From the NCBI RefSeq assembly GCF_003732425.1, contig NZ_MOBX01000013.1:806001-870000 (forward strand): a stretch of DNA of 64,000 bases. Reading direction: 5' to 3'. The notes below the pieces were generated by a model. The model ran no database searches and was not told where the DNA came from. It worked only from the letters and a program-made list of their open reading frames with translations. How positions within the stretch are numbered: the stretch's first letter is position 1; each line of letters begins with the position of its first letter. A program made the position numbers and the translations under genes. Shown here piece by piece: positions 50,968 through 61,090 of the stretch. This DNA is from Pseudomonas fluorescens (GTDB lineage Bacteria > Pseudomonadota > Gammaproteobacteria > Pseudomonadales > Pseudomonadaceae).

Positions 50968-51093
50968 AGTTAACGCATCGGCCGACGCATTACATGCGCA
51001 ATTAACCGCGCATTAAGCCGCGATCTTTTTCCTGTCCAGACAAGCTGTTACTGTACGGCCCACTAAGCCCAAGCCGCCTGGATCGGATCTGAC

Positions 51094-52926
51094 TTGAAGC
51101 GTCCCCTCCTCCTGCTCCTGATCAGCCTGGCCTTGAGCTCAACCGCAAGCGCGACGATTACCGAAAGTCACGGTTATGCGCAGTTCGGCACGCTCAAGTA
51201 CCCGGCCAGATTTACCCACTTCGACTGGGTCAACCCGCAAGCGCCCAAGGGCGGTACGTTGCGGGTGATGGCGTTCGGCACCTTTGATACGGTCAACCCG
51301 TACACGTTCAAGGGCACCAGCCCGGTCACCACAGCGAATTTCCTCCAGTACGGCATCAACGAGCTGAACGAGCCGCTGATGGTCGGCACGGGCCAGTATT
51401 CGCCGTCCGGTGACGAACCCGCGTCGAGCTATGGCTTGATCGCGCAATCGGTGGAGTACAGCGAAGATCGCAGCTGGGTCGTCTTCAACCTGCGCCCGGA
51501 AGCGCGTTTCCACGATGGCACGCCCATCACCGCCTACGACGTGGCGTTCTCCTACCGAACGCTGCTCAAGGACGGCCACCCGCTGTACCGCACCGCGCTG
51601 CAGGAAGTGCTGCGCGTCGACATTCTCAACAAGCAGCGCATCCGTTTCGTGCTCAAGCGCTCGGGCAATCCGTTGTTGATCCTGCGCCTCGGCGAATTGC
51701 CGGTGCTGCCGCAGCATTACTGGAAAGACCGCGACTTCAAGGCCACCACCTTCGAACCACCGCTGGGCAGCGGCCCGTATCGCATCACTTCGGTGACGCC
51801 GGGTCGCCAGTTGATCTTCGAGCGGGTCAAGGATTACTGGGGCAAGGATTTGCCGGTCAATCGCGGCAAGTACAACTTCGATCGCATGGAAGTCGAGTTC
51901 TACCGCGACAGCGATGTTGCCTTCGAAGCGTTCAAGGCCGGCGAGTTCGACATTTACATCGAGCATCAGGCGAAGAACTGGGCCAACGGCTACAACTTCC
52001 CGGCGATACGCCGTGGCGACGTGATCAAGGCGCAGATCCCGCATCAGATCCCGACCCAGAGTCAGGGCCTGTTCATGAACACCCGCCGCGCGACGTTTTC
52101 CGATGTGAAGACCCGCGAAGCGCTAGGCCTGATGTTCGATTTCGAGTGGACCAACCGCGCGCTGTTCAGCGATGCCTATAAGCGCACAACCAGTTACTAC
52201 CCCAACAGCGAGTTCACAACCTCCGGCCTGCCGGTCGGGCATGAATGGCTGATGCTCAAGCCGTACAAGGAACAACTGCCGGCCAAGCTGTTCACCGAGC
52301 CGTTCAGCCTGCCAAAAACCGACGGGCGCGGCATTCCACGGGAAACCATGCGCAAGGCCTTGGCGTTGCTCGCCGAAGCCGGCTGGAAGCTCAACGGTCA
52401 GCGCCTGCAAAACGCTGACGGCCAATCGCTGCGGTTCGAGCTGCTGCTGGTCAATCCGAACCTGGAGCGCCTCTACCAGCCCTATATCGAGAACCTCAAC
52501 AGCATCGGCATCGACGCGCGCCTGCGCACCGTGGATCGGGCGCAATACAAACAGCGCCTCGATCAATTTGATTTCGACATGATCTCGATGACGCTCAACC
52601 AGACCCTCAGTCCGGGCCTGGAGCAATGGCAGTACTTCCACTCCAGTCAGGTCGGGGTCAAGGGCAGCAAGAATTACGCAGGCATTGCCAACCCGGTAGT
52701 GGATCACCTGCTCGAACAATTGCTCGCCGCGCGCACCCGCGACGAGCAGGTCGCCGCCGGCAAGGCGCTCGACCGCGTGCTGCTCTGGCAGCACTACAGC
52801 ATTCCCAATTGGTACCTCAATTATCACCGTCTGGCCTACCGCAACCGGTTGGCCTTCGTCACCACGCCGCCCTACACCCTGGGCCTGAGCGCGTGGTGGC
52901 TGAAGTCTTCGGAGAAAGATCAATGA
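51094..52926 (+). CDS. yejA: Peptide ABC transporter binding protein, first copy (YejA-like)
   Basis: A 610-residue periplasmic solute-binding protein of the oligopeptide (SBP family 5) class. It begins at TTG 51094, since no ATG occurs until well inside the mature protein, and the TTG gives a normal signal peptide (KRPLLLLLISLALSSTASA). Family segments include [45 protein letters not shown] and AKNWANGYNFPAI. In E. coli the Yej system takes up peptides such as microcin C. It overlaps the second binding-protein gene by four bases (ATGA), so the two are made together and serve one permease pair. Confidence 0.93.
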   Translation: MKRPLLLLLISLALSSTASATITESHGYAQFGTLKYPARFTHFDWVNPQAPKGGTLRVMAFGTFDTVNPYTFKGTSPVTTANFLQYGINELNEPLMVGTGQYSPSGDEPASSYGLIAQSVEYSEDRSWVVFNLRPEARFHDGTPITAYDVAFSYRTLLKDGHPLYRTALQEVLRVDILNKQRIRFVLKRSGNPLLILRLGELPVLPQHYWKDRDFKATTFEPPLGSGPYRITSVTPGRQLIFERVKDYWGKDLPVNRGKYNFDRMEVEFYRDSDVAFEAFKAGEFDIYIEHQAKNWANGYNFPAIRRGDVIKAQIPHQIPTQSQGLFMNTRRATFSDVKTREALGLMFDFEWTNRALFSDAYKRTTSYYPNSEFTTSGLPVGHEWLMLKPYKEQLPAKLFTEPFSLPKTDGRGIPRETMRKALALLAEAGWKLNGQRLQNADGQSLRFELLLVNPNLERLYQPYIENLNSIGIDARLRTVDRAQYKQRLDQFDFDMISMTLNQTLSPGLEQWQYFHSSQVGVKGSKNYAGIANPVVDHLLEQLLAARTRDEQVAAGKALDRVLLWQHYSIPNWYLNYHRLAYRNRLAFVTTPPYTLGLSAWWLKSSEKDQ

Positions 52927-54764
52927 AACCGATCCGCGCCCTGCTCGTCCAGGCCAGCGGCTTGCTGTTCGCCGGGCTGGCCTTTGCTGCCCCGCAACAC
53001 GCCGTGACCCTGTACAACGAGCCGCCGAAATACCCGGCCGATTTCAAGCATTTCGATTACGTGAACCCCGACGCACCCAAGGGTGGCATCTTCCGTCAGG
53101 CCGGTTTCGGCGGCTTCGACAGCCTCAACCCGTTTATCAGCAAAGGCGTACCGGCCGACGACGTCGGGCAGATCTACGACACCCTGACCAAGCACAGCCT
53201 CGACGAGCCGTTTACCGAATACGGCCTGATCGCCCGGCAGATCGAAAGAGCCCCGGACAACAGCTGGGTGCGTTTCTACCTGCGCCCCGAAGCGCGCTTC
53301 CACGACGGCCACCCGGTACGTGCCGAGGACGTGGTGTTCAGCTTCAACACCTTGACCAAAGAAGGTTCACCGCTGTTTCGCGGCTACTACAGCGACGTTT
53401 CCGAAGTGATCGCCGAAGATCCGCTGAAAGTGCTGTTCAAGTTCAAGCACACCAATAACCGCGAACTGCCGCTGATCCTCGGCCAGTTACCGGTGCTGCC
53501 CAAACACTGGTGGGCCGAGCGCGACTTCACCAAGGGCAACCTGGAAATCCCGCTGGGCAGCGGCCCGTACAAGGTCGCCGATGTGAAGGCCGGGCGCTCG
53601 GTGCGTTACGAGCGGGTCAAGGATTACTGGGGCAAGGACCTGCCGGTCAACCGTGGTTTCTACAACTTCGATACGATGACCACCGATTACTACCGCGACA
53701 ACACCGTCGCCGTTGAAGCGCTGAAGGCCGGACAGTTCGATTACTGGCTGGAAATGACCGCGAAGAACTGGGCCAATGCCTACAACATCCCGGCGGTTAC
53801 CGAAGGCCGACTGATCAAGGAACAGATCGCCAACAGCAACCCGACCGGCATGCAGGGCTTCGTCTTCAATCTGCGTCGCCCGGTGTTTCAGGATGTGCGA
53901 GTGCGTCAGGCGCTCGGCCTGCTGTTCGATTTCGAGTGGACCAACAAACAACTGTTCAACGGCGCCTACTTCCGCACCCGCAGCTATTTCGAGAACTCGG
54001 AAATGGCCGCCACCGGCCTGCCTGATGCCGATCAGCGGGCGATCCTCGAGCCGTTTCGCAGCAAACTGCCGGCGCAGGTGTTCAGCGAAGCGTTCGAGAA
54101 TCCGAAGACCGACGCCAGCGGCATGATCCGCGCGCAGCAGCGCGAGGCCTATCAACTGCTGCAAGAAGCCGGCTGGAAAATCGTCGACGACAAAATGGTC
54201 GACGCCACGGGCAAGCCAGTGGTGATTGAGTTCCTGCTCGCGCAGACCGAGTTCGAACGGGTTTTGCTGCCGTTCAAGCGCAACCTCAGCGACCTTGGCA
54301 TCGATCTGGTGATTCGTCGTGTCGACGTCTCGCAATACATCAACCGTGTGCGTTCGCGCGACTTCGACATGATGGTCGGCAGCTTCCCGCAGTCCAACTC
54401 ACCGGGTAACGAACAGCGCGAATTCTGGATGAGCGCCGCTGCCGACAAACCGAGCAGCCGCAACACCATGGGTCTGAAAGATCCGATCGTCGATCAACTG
54501 GTCGAGAGCCTGATCAACGCCGACTCGCGCAAAAGCCTGGTGGCCCACGCCCGAGCACTGGATCGCGTGCTGCAATGGGGTTACTACGTGATTCCCAACT
54601 GGCACATCAAGACCTGGCGCGTGGCTTATTGGAATCACATCGGCCACCCGAAGGTCTCACCCAAATACGACATCGGTATCAACACCTGGTGGGTCAAGCC
54701 TGACGCGAAACCGGCGGTAGAAGTCGAAACCAAACTGCAAGCCGACCCTGCGGGCACGGAGTAA
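52923..54764 (+). CDS. yejA: Peptide ABC transporter binding protein, second copy (YejA-like)
   Basis: A 613-residue paralogue of the preceding gene. The start ATG at 52923 overlaps the stop of the first copy and encodes a signal peptide ending GLAFAAP. Shared segments, [55 protein letters not shown] and [13 protein letters not shown], show clear duplication, but the two have diverged widely elsewhere, including the ligand-facing C-terminal half. Different peptide preference is a reasonable inference. yejB starts five bases after its stop. Confidence 0.95.
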   Translation: MKPIRALLVQASGLLFAGLAFAAPQHAVTLYNEPPKYPADFKHFDYVNPDAPKGGIFRQAGFGGFDSLNPFISKGVPADDVGQIYDTLTKHSLDEPFTEYGLIARQIERAPDNSWVRFYLRPEARFHDGHPVRAEDVVFSFNTLTKEGSPLFRGYYSDVSEVIAEDPLKVLFKFKHTNNRELPLILGQLPVLPKHWWAERDFTKGNLEIPLGSGPYKVADVKAGRSVRYERVKDYWGKDLPVNRGFYNFDTMTTDYYRDNTVAVEALKAGQFDYWLEMTAKNWANAYNIPAVTEGRLIKEQIANSNPTGMQGFVFNLRRPVFQDVRVRQALGLLFDFEWTNKQLFNGAYFRTRSYFENSEMAATGLPDADQRAILEPFRSKLPAQVFSEAFENPKTDASGMIRAQQREAYQLLQEAGWKIVDDKMVDATGKPVVIEFLLAQTEFERVLLPFKRNLSDLGIDLVIRRVDVSQYINRVRSRDFDMMVGSFPQSNSPGNEQREFWMSAAADKPSSRNTMGLKDPIVDQLVESLINADSRKSLVAHARALDRVLQWGYYVIPNWHIKTWRVAYWNHIGHPKVSPKYDIGINTWWVKPDAKPAVEVETKLQADPAGTE

Positions 54765-54768
54765 TCAG

Positions 54769-55842
54769 ATGCTGGCATACATTTTTCGGCGACTGCTGCT
54801 GATCATCCCCACCCTGTTCGGCATCCTGCTGATCAACTTCGTGATCATCCAGGCCGCGCCCGGTGGCCCGGTGGAACAGATGATCGCCAAGCTCGAAGGC
54901 TTCGAAGGCGCCACCAGCCGCATTGCCGGTGGCGGTGCCGAGGTGTCGGTGGCCGGCTCGTCCTATCGCGGCGCGCAGGGTCTGGACCCGGCGCTGATCA
55001 AGGAAATCGAGCACATGTACGGGTTCGACAAATCGGCCCCGGAACGCCTGTGGATCATGGTCAAGAACTACGCGAAGCTGGATTTCGGCGACAGTTTCTT
55101 CCGCGACGCCAAGGTCATCGACCTGATCAAGGAAAAGATGCCGGTGTCGATCTCGCTGGGTCTGTGGAGCACGCTGATCATGTACCTGGTGTCGATCCCG
55201 CTGGGGATCGCCAAAGCCACGCGACACGGTAGCCACTTCGACGTCTGGACCAGTTCGGCGATCATCGTCGGCTACGCGATCCCCGCGTTCCTGTTTGCGA
55301 TCCTGCTGATTGTGGTGTTTGCCGGCGGCAGTTATCTCGACTGGTTCCCGTTACGCGGACTGACCTCGAACAACTTCGATGAGCTGAGTTTCGGCGGCAA
55401 GATCCTCGATTACTTCTGGCACTTGGCATTGCCGGTCACCGCGCTGGTGATCGGCAACTTCGCGACCATGACCCTGCTGACCAAAAACAGCTTCCTCGAC
55501 GAGATCAACAAGCAATACGTGGTCACCGCCAAGGCCAAAGGCCTGACGCGCAACCGTGTGCTTTACGGTCACGTGTTCCGCAACGCCATGCTGCTGGTGA
55601 TTGCCGGTTTCCCGTCGGCGTTCATCGGCATCTTCTTCACCGGCTCGTTGCTGGTGGAAGTGATCTTCTCCCTCGACGGCCTGGGCCTGATGAGCTTTGA
55701 GGCGGCAATCAACCGCGATTACCCGGTGGTGTTCGGCACTCTGTTCATCTTCACCCTGCTCGGGCTGGTGGTGAAACTGATCGGCGACCTCACCTACACC
55801 CTGGTCGATCCGCGCATCGACTTCGAAAGCCGGGAGCATTGA
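54769..55842 (+). CDS. yejB: Peptide ABC transporter permease YejB
   Basis: A 357-residue inner membrane permease. The first membrane segment is [22 protein letters not shown], followed by a periplasmic stretch typical of DppB/OppB proteins and at least five further segments after residue 130. The cytoplasmic EAA-type coupling loop appears in [28 protein letters not shown] lies seven bases before the ATG. It forms the heterodimeric channel with the YejE product encoded next. Confidence 0.96.
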   Translation: MLAYIFRRLLLIIPTLFGILLINFVIIQAAPGGPVEQMIAKLEGFEGATSRIAGGGAEVSVAGSSYRGAQGLDPALIKEIEHMYGFDKSAPERLWIMVKNYAKLDFGDSFFRDAKVIDLIKEKMPVSISLGLWSTLIMYLVSIPLGIAKATRHGSHFDVWTSSAIIVGYAIPAFLFAILLIVVFAGGSYLDWFPLRGLTSNNFDELSFGGKILDYFWHLALPVTALVIGNFATMTLLTKNSFLDEINKQYVVTAKAKGLTRNRVLYGHVFRNAMLLVIAGFPSAFIGIFFTGSLLVEVIFSLDGLGLMSFEAAINRDYPVVFGTLFIFTLLGLVVKLIGDLTYTLVDPRIDFESREH

Positions 55843-55843
55843 G

Positions 55844-56863
55844 ATGAACCTGTCCCCTCTCAACCGCCGCCGCTTCGAACTGTTCAAGGCCAACAAGCGC
55901 GGCTGGTGGTCGCTGTGGCTGTTTCTGATTCTGTTCGGCCTGAGCCTCGGCGCCGAGCTGATCGCCAACGACAAGCCGTTGGTGGTGCATTACGACAACA
56001 ATTGGTACTTCCCGGCGATCAAGCGCTACCCGGAAACCGCCTTCGGCGGCGAATTCCCGCTGGAAGCCAACTACAAGAGCCCGTACATCCGCGAACTGCT
56101 CAAGGCCAAGGATGCGTGGGTGCTGTGGGCGCCGATTCCCTACAGCTACCAGAGCATCAACTACGACCTGAAAGTCCCGGCCCCGGCGCCACCGTCGGCG
56201 GACAATCTGCTGGGCACCGACGATCAGGGCCGTGATGTGCTGGCGCGGGTGATCTACGGTTTCCGCATTTCGGTGCTGTTCGCGCTGACGCTGACCGTGT
56301 TGAGTTCGATCATCGGTGTGATTGCCGGCGCGTTGCAGGGTTTCTATGGCGGCTGGGTCGACTTGGCGGGGCAGCGTTTTCTCGAGATCTGGTCGGGGCT
56401 ACCGGTGCTCTACCTGCTGATCATCCTCGCCAGTTTCGTCCAGCCAAATTTCTGGTGGCTGCTGGGGATCATGCTGCTGTTCTCGTGGATGAGCCTGGTC
56501 GACGTGGTGCGCGCCGAGTTCCTCCGTGGCCGCAACCTCGAATACGTGCGTGCGGCGCGGGCATTGGGCATGCAGAACGGCGCAATCATGTTCCGCCACA
56601 TCCTGCCCAACGCGATGGTCTCGACCATGACCTTCATGCCGTTCATCCTCACTGGCGCCATCGGCACCCTGACCGCGCTGGACTTCCTCGGTTTCGGCTT
56701 GCCCGCCGGTAGTCCGTCGCTGGGTGAGCTGGTCGCGCAGGGCAAATCCAACCTGCAAGCGCCGTGGCTGGGCATGAGTGCCTTCGCCGTGCTGGCGTTG
56801 ATGCTGAGTTTGCTGGTGTTTATCGGCGAGTCCGCTCGCGATGCCTTCGACCCGAGGAAGTGA
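55844..56863 (+). CDS. yejE: Peptide ABC transporter permease YejE
   Basis: A 339-residue permease of the DppC/OppC type. An N-terminal cytoplasmic piece, NRRRFELFKANKRGWWSLW, leads into the first membrane segment. A large loop follows, including LLGTDDQGRDVLARVIYG, the family motif before TM2. The EAA loop is YVRAARALGMQNGAIMFRHILPNA. Only one base separates it from the yejB stop, and the ATPase gene starts one base after its own stop. Confidence 0.96.
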   Translation: MNLSPLNRRRFELFKANKRGWWSLWLFLILFGLSLGAELIANDKPLVVHYDNNWYFPAIKRYPETAFGGEFPLEANYKSPYIRELLKAKDAWVLWAPIPYSYQSINYDLKVPAPAPPSADNLLGTDDQGRDVLARVIYGFRISVLFALTLTVLSSIIGVIAGALQGFYGGWVDLAGQRFLEIWSGLPVLYLLIILASFVQPNFWWLLGIMLLFSWMSLVDVVRAEFLRGRNLEYVRAARALGMQNGAIMFRHILPNAMVSTMTFMPFILTGAIGTLTALDFLGFGLPAGSPSLGELVAQGKSNLQAPWLGMSAFAVLALMLSLLVFIGESARDAFDPRK

Positions 56864-56864
56864 A

Positions 56865-58475
<1,611 letters not shown>

Positions 58476-58494
58476 CCTGAAAGAGGAGCAACAC

Positions 58495-59289
58495 ATGGGT
58501 TTTCTCGCCGGTAAGCGCGTACTGATCGTCGGTGTCGCCAGCAAGCTGTCCATCGCATCCGGCATCGCTGCCGCCATGCATCGCGAGGGCGCTGAGCTTG
58601 CCTTCACTTATCAGAACGACAAACTGAAAGGTCGTGTTGAAGAATTCGCTCAAGGCTGGGGTTCGAGCCCTGAGCTGTGCTTCCCGTGCGACGTGGCCAG
58701 CGATGAAGAAATCGCCAAGGTCTTCGAAGCACTGAGCAAGAAGTGGGATGGCCTGGACTGCATCGTCCACTCCGTTGGCTTCGCCCCGGGCGACCAACTG
58801 GATGGCGACTTCACCGAAGCCACCACCCGTGACGGTTTCCGCATCGCGCACGACATCAGCGCCTACAGCTTCGTGGCCCTGGCCAAAGCCGGCCGCGAAA
58901 TGATGAAAGGCCGCAACGGCAGCCTGCTGACCCTGTCGTACCTGGGCGCCGAGCGCACCATGCCTAACTACAACGTAATGGGCATGGCCAAGGCTTCGCT
59001 GGAAGCTGGCGTACGTTACCTCGCCGGCTCCCTGGGCCCGGACGGCACCCGCGTCAACTGCGTATCGGCTGGCCCGATCCGCACCCTGGCCGCTTCCGGC
59101 ATCAAGAACTTCCGCAAGATGCTGGCCGCCAACGAAGCGCAAACCCCGCTGCGTCGCAACGTCACCATCGACGAAGTCGGCAACGCCGGCGCCTTCCTGT
59201 GCTCCGACCTGGCGTCGGGCATCAGCGGTGAAATCATGTACGTGGACGGCGGCTTCAACACCACCGCCATGGGCAACATCGAAGAGTGA
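58495..59289 (+). CDS. fabI: Enoyl-[acyl-carrier-protein] reductase (NADH)
   Basis: A 264-residue short-chain dehydrogenase that performs the last reduction of fatty acid elongation. It has the nucleotide-binding [13 protein letters not shown] segment near residue 13, the [14 protein letters not shown] segment, and the FabI-type Tyr-x6-Lys catalytic pair in [14 protein letters not shown] (Tyr near 156, Lys near 163). GAGGAG stands seven bases before the ATG. It follows yejF closely as in P. aeruginosa PA1807-PA1806 (from memory) and is closed by a terminator. Confidence 0.97.
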   Translation: MGFLAGKRVLIVGVASKLSIASGIAAAMHREGAELAFTYQNDKLKGRVEEFAQGWGSSPELCFPCDVASDEEIAKVFEALSKKWDGLDCIVHSVGFAPGDQLDGDFTEATTRDGFRIAHDISAYSFVALAKAGREMMKGRNGSLLTLSYLGAERTMPNYNVMGMAKASLEAGVRYLAGSLGPDGTRVNCVSAGPIRTLAASGIKNFRKMLAANEAQTPLRRNVTIDEVGNAGAFLCSDLASGISGEIMYVDGGFNTTAMGNIEE

Positions 59290-59305
59290 TCTTCGCCTAG
59301 CCAAT

Positions 59306-59336
59306 AAAAAACCCGCCTCTTCAGGCGGGTTTTTTA
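59306..59336. terminator. Rho-independent terminator after fabI, probably bidirectional
   Basis: Arms ACCCGCCT and AGGCGGGT with A6 before and T6 after form a symmetric hairpin able to stop transcription from fabI and from the convergent GGDEF gene. Confidence 0.95.
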
Positions 59337-59370
59337 TTGCTCAAATTCCCGCCACGACCCAAATCCCCCC

Positions 59371-59460
59371 TGTAGGAGTGAGCCTGCTCGCGATAGCGCT
59401 GGGTCAGGCAATGAAGATGTTGAATGGCAAGACGCTATCGCGAGCAGGCTCACTCCTACA
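59371..59460. repeat. REPIN-like inverted repeat pair, family B (diverged)
   Basis: TGTAGGAGTGAGCCTGCTCG and its inverse, with GCGATAGCG inner arms, lie between the fabI terminator and the GGDEF gene. It differs from other family B copies (GTAGGAGTGAGC in place of GTGGGAGCGAGC) at the same positions on both arms, so both arms changed together. Confidence 0.85.
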
Positions 59461-59480
59461 AGGGATCTGCGGTGCATTCG

Positions 59481-60446
59481 CTAACAGCGCTTCAGGGCCT
59501 GCTTGTGCACATACATCGCACTGTCCGCATCCGCCAGCAGTCGATCCACGGTCTCATGGCGCTTGGCGTCGTACTCAATCTGGCCCACGCTGAAGCGAAT
59601 TGCATAGCCCCTGTGCAACGTGGCATTGCGCTCTTCCAGAATTTCCTTGAGTCGCGCCATGATCGCCGTGGTTTCGACATGGCTGGAGCCGGTCAGCAAC
59701 GCGACGAACTCATCCCCGCCCAAACGTCCGACCACGTCACTTTCGCGAAAGGCGATGCGCAGCACGTCGGCAAACGTCTTCAGCGCACTGTCACCCTCGG
59801 CATGCCCATACAGATCGTTGATCTGCTTGAAGTCATTAAGGTCGAAAAACAGCAAGGTCGCCGGCCGGCCAAGCCGCACGCAGGCATCCAGCGCATGCTG
59901 CGCCAGTTGCTTGAAACCACGGCGATTGGACAGCAAGGTCAACTCATCCATGCTCGCAATCTGCACGGCGGCCAACTCTTGCTCGGCCATTTCCGCCAGA
60001 TCACGCAACAACGCGCGCTCTTCCTCGTCGAGGTCGCGGGGCTTGGTGTCGATCAGGCACAGCGTGCCCATTTTGTTGCCGTTGGGCACGGTCAGCGGGT
60101 AACCGGCGTAGAAGCGAATGTTCGGCGCGCCCGTCACCAGCGGGTTGTCATGGAAGCGCAGATCTTCGCGGGCGTCCGGCACCAGCAGCAGGCCATCGTT
60201 AAGAATCGCGTGGCCGCAGAACGAGACATCCCTCGGTGTCTCGCTGACATCAAGCCCCACACAGGACTTGAACCACTGTCGATTGCTGTCGACCAGCGTC
60301 ACCAGTGCAATCGGCACATTGAACAAGCGCTTCGCCAAGCGTGTCAGTCGGTCGAACCGCTCTTCAGGGGCGGAATCGAGCAGTTCAAGACTGTGCAGCG
60401 CTTGAACGCGCGCCGTTTCATTCGCGGGTTTTCCTGGAACCAGCAT
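59481..60446 (-). CDS. GAF-GGDEF diguanylate cyclase
   Basis: A 321-residue cytoplasmic signalling enzyme making cyclic di-GMP. Residues about 20-155 form a GAF domain (RFDRLTRLAKRLFNVPIALVTLVD, then FCGHAILNDGLLLVPDA and FYAGYPL), of the type often preceding GGDEF. The GGDEF domain covers about 160-315, with DELTLLSNRRGF, FDLNDFKQIND and an intact active site RLGGDEF. An inhibitory-site RxxD (RESD) stands five residues before GGDEF, so product feedback is expected. I use ATG 60446, seven bases after GGAG. No membrane segment or partner EAL domain is present. Confidence 0.94.
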   Translation of the reverse strand: MLVPGKPANETARVQALHSLELLDSAPEERFDRLTRLAKRLFNVPIALVTLVDSNRQWFKSCVGLDVSETPRDVSFCGHAILNDGLLLVPDAREDLRFHDNPLVTGAPNIRFYAGYPLTVPNGNKMGTLCLIDTKPRDLDEEERALLRDLAEMAEQELAAVQIASMDELTLLSNRRGFKQLAQHALDACVRLGRPATLLFFDLNDFKQINDLYGHAEGDSALKTFADVLRIAFRESDVVGRLGGDEFVALLTGSSHVETTAIMARLKEILEERNATLHRGYAIRFSVGQIEYDAKRHETVDRLLADADSAMYVHKQALKRC

Positions 60447-60510
60447 CAGCACACTCCATTGGCAACAATGCTGTTAAGCGTAGCGCTAATTCGCCGAGGG
60501 GTTCACCTCA

Positions 60511-61089
60511 TCAGATCCCCGCCACCGGGCACGGCCCGCCCGCATCCGCCCAGAGCTTGAATTGCGTGACAAAAATATCGTGCGGCACCGGCACCGGCGC
60601 GCGCCCTGCGCCGGGATTCCAGCCCCAGAGCACCAGTTTGTCTTCGCTGACGTGCTTGATCAGCGCAGCAAAGTCGCGATCGCCATTGCTCGAACGGTCC
60701 TTGATCATCGCGCAGAGCTTGTCCGGTGGCAGGCCGATCCAGGCCATTTTGTGCGCCGCTGGCGGCAGGCTCCAGTGCGGCGCCCCCGGTGGCGCATGCG
60801 GGCCGTAACTGGCCGGCGGATTGTTTTCCGCGTGGCAGGTCGCGCAGGGCAATCCGGCGGCGCCCTTGCCGTCCATGCCGCGCACCACGTTCATCGCATG
60901 GGGAATGCCGGCGTCGAACTGCAACGGCGAATCACCGGGAATGTGACAGTTCTGGCAGCGCGGGCTCTGGAAGACTTTCTGCACCGTGCCGAACGCCTTC
61001 AATGCTTCCTGATCATCGGCAAACAGGTCCGACGCATAACCGCCCAGCCCCAGCAGAATCACCGTACCCAACAACAGATGTCGTTTCAT
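60511..61089 (-). CDS. Periplasmic dihaem cytochrome c, partner of the molybdoenzyme
   Basis: A 192-residue protein with a signal peptide (LLLGTVILLGLGGYASDLFA) and two haem-binding motifs, CQNCH near residue 46 and CATCH near 83. Candidate distal Met ligands and further His are in HAMNVVRGMDG and HKMAWIGLP. The gene begins one base after the stop of the large-subunit gene, so it is the third gene of the operon. It most likely takes electrons from the 2Fe-2S subunit to the respiratory chain, which is inference from gene order. Confidence 0.9.
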   Translation of the reverse strand: MKRHLLLGTVILLGLGGYASDLFADDQEALKAFGTVQKVFQSPRCQNCHIPGDSPLQFDAGIPHAMNVVRGMDGKGAAGLPCATCHAENNPPASYGPHAPPGAPHWSLPPAAHKMAWIGLPPDKLCAMIKDRSSNGDRDFAALIKHVSEDKLVLWGWNPGAGRAPVPVPHDIFVTQFKLWADAGGPCPVAGI

Positions 61090-61090
61090 C

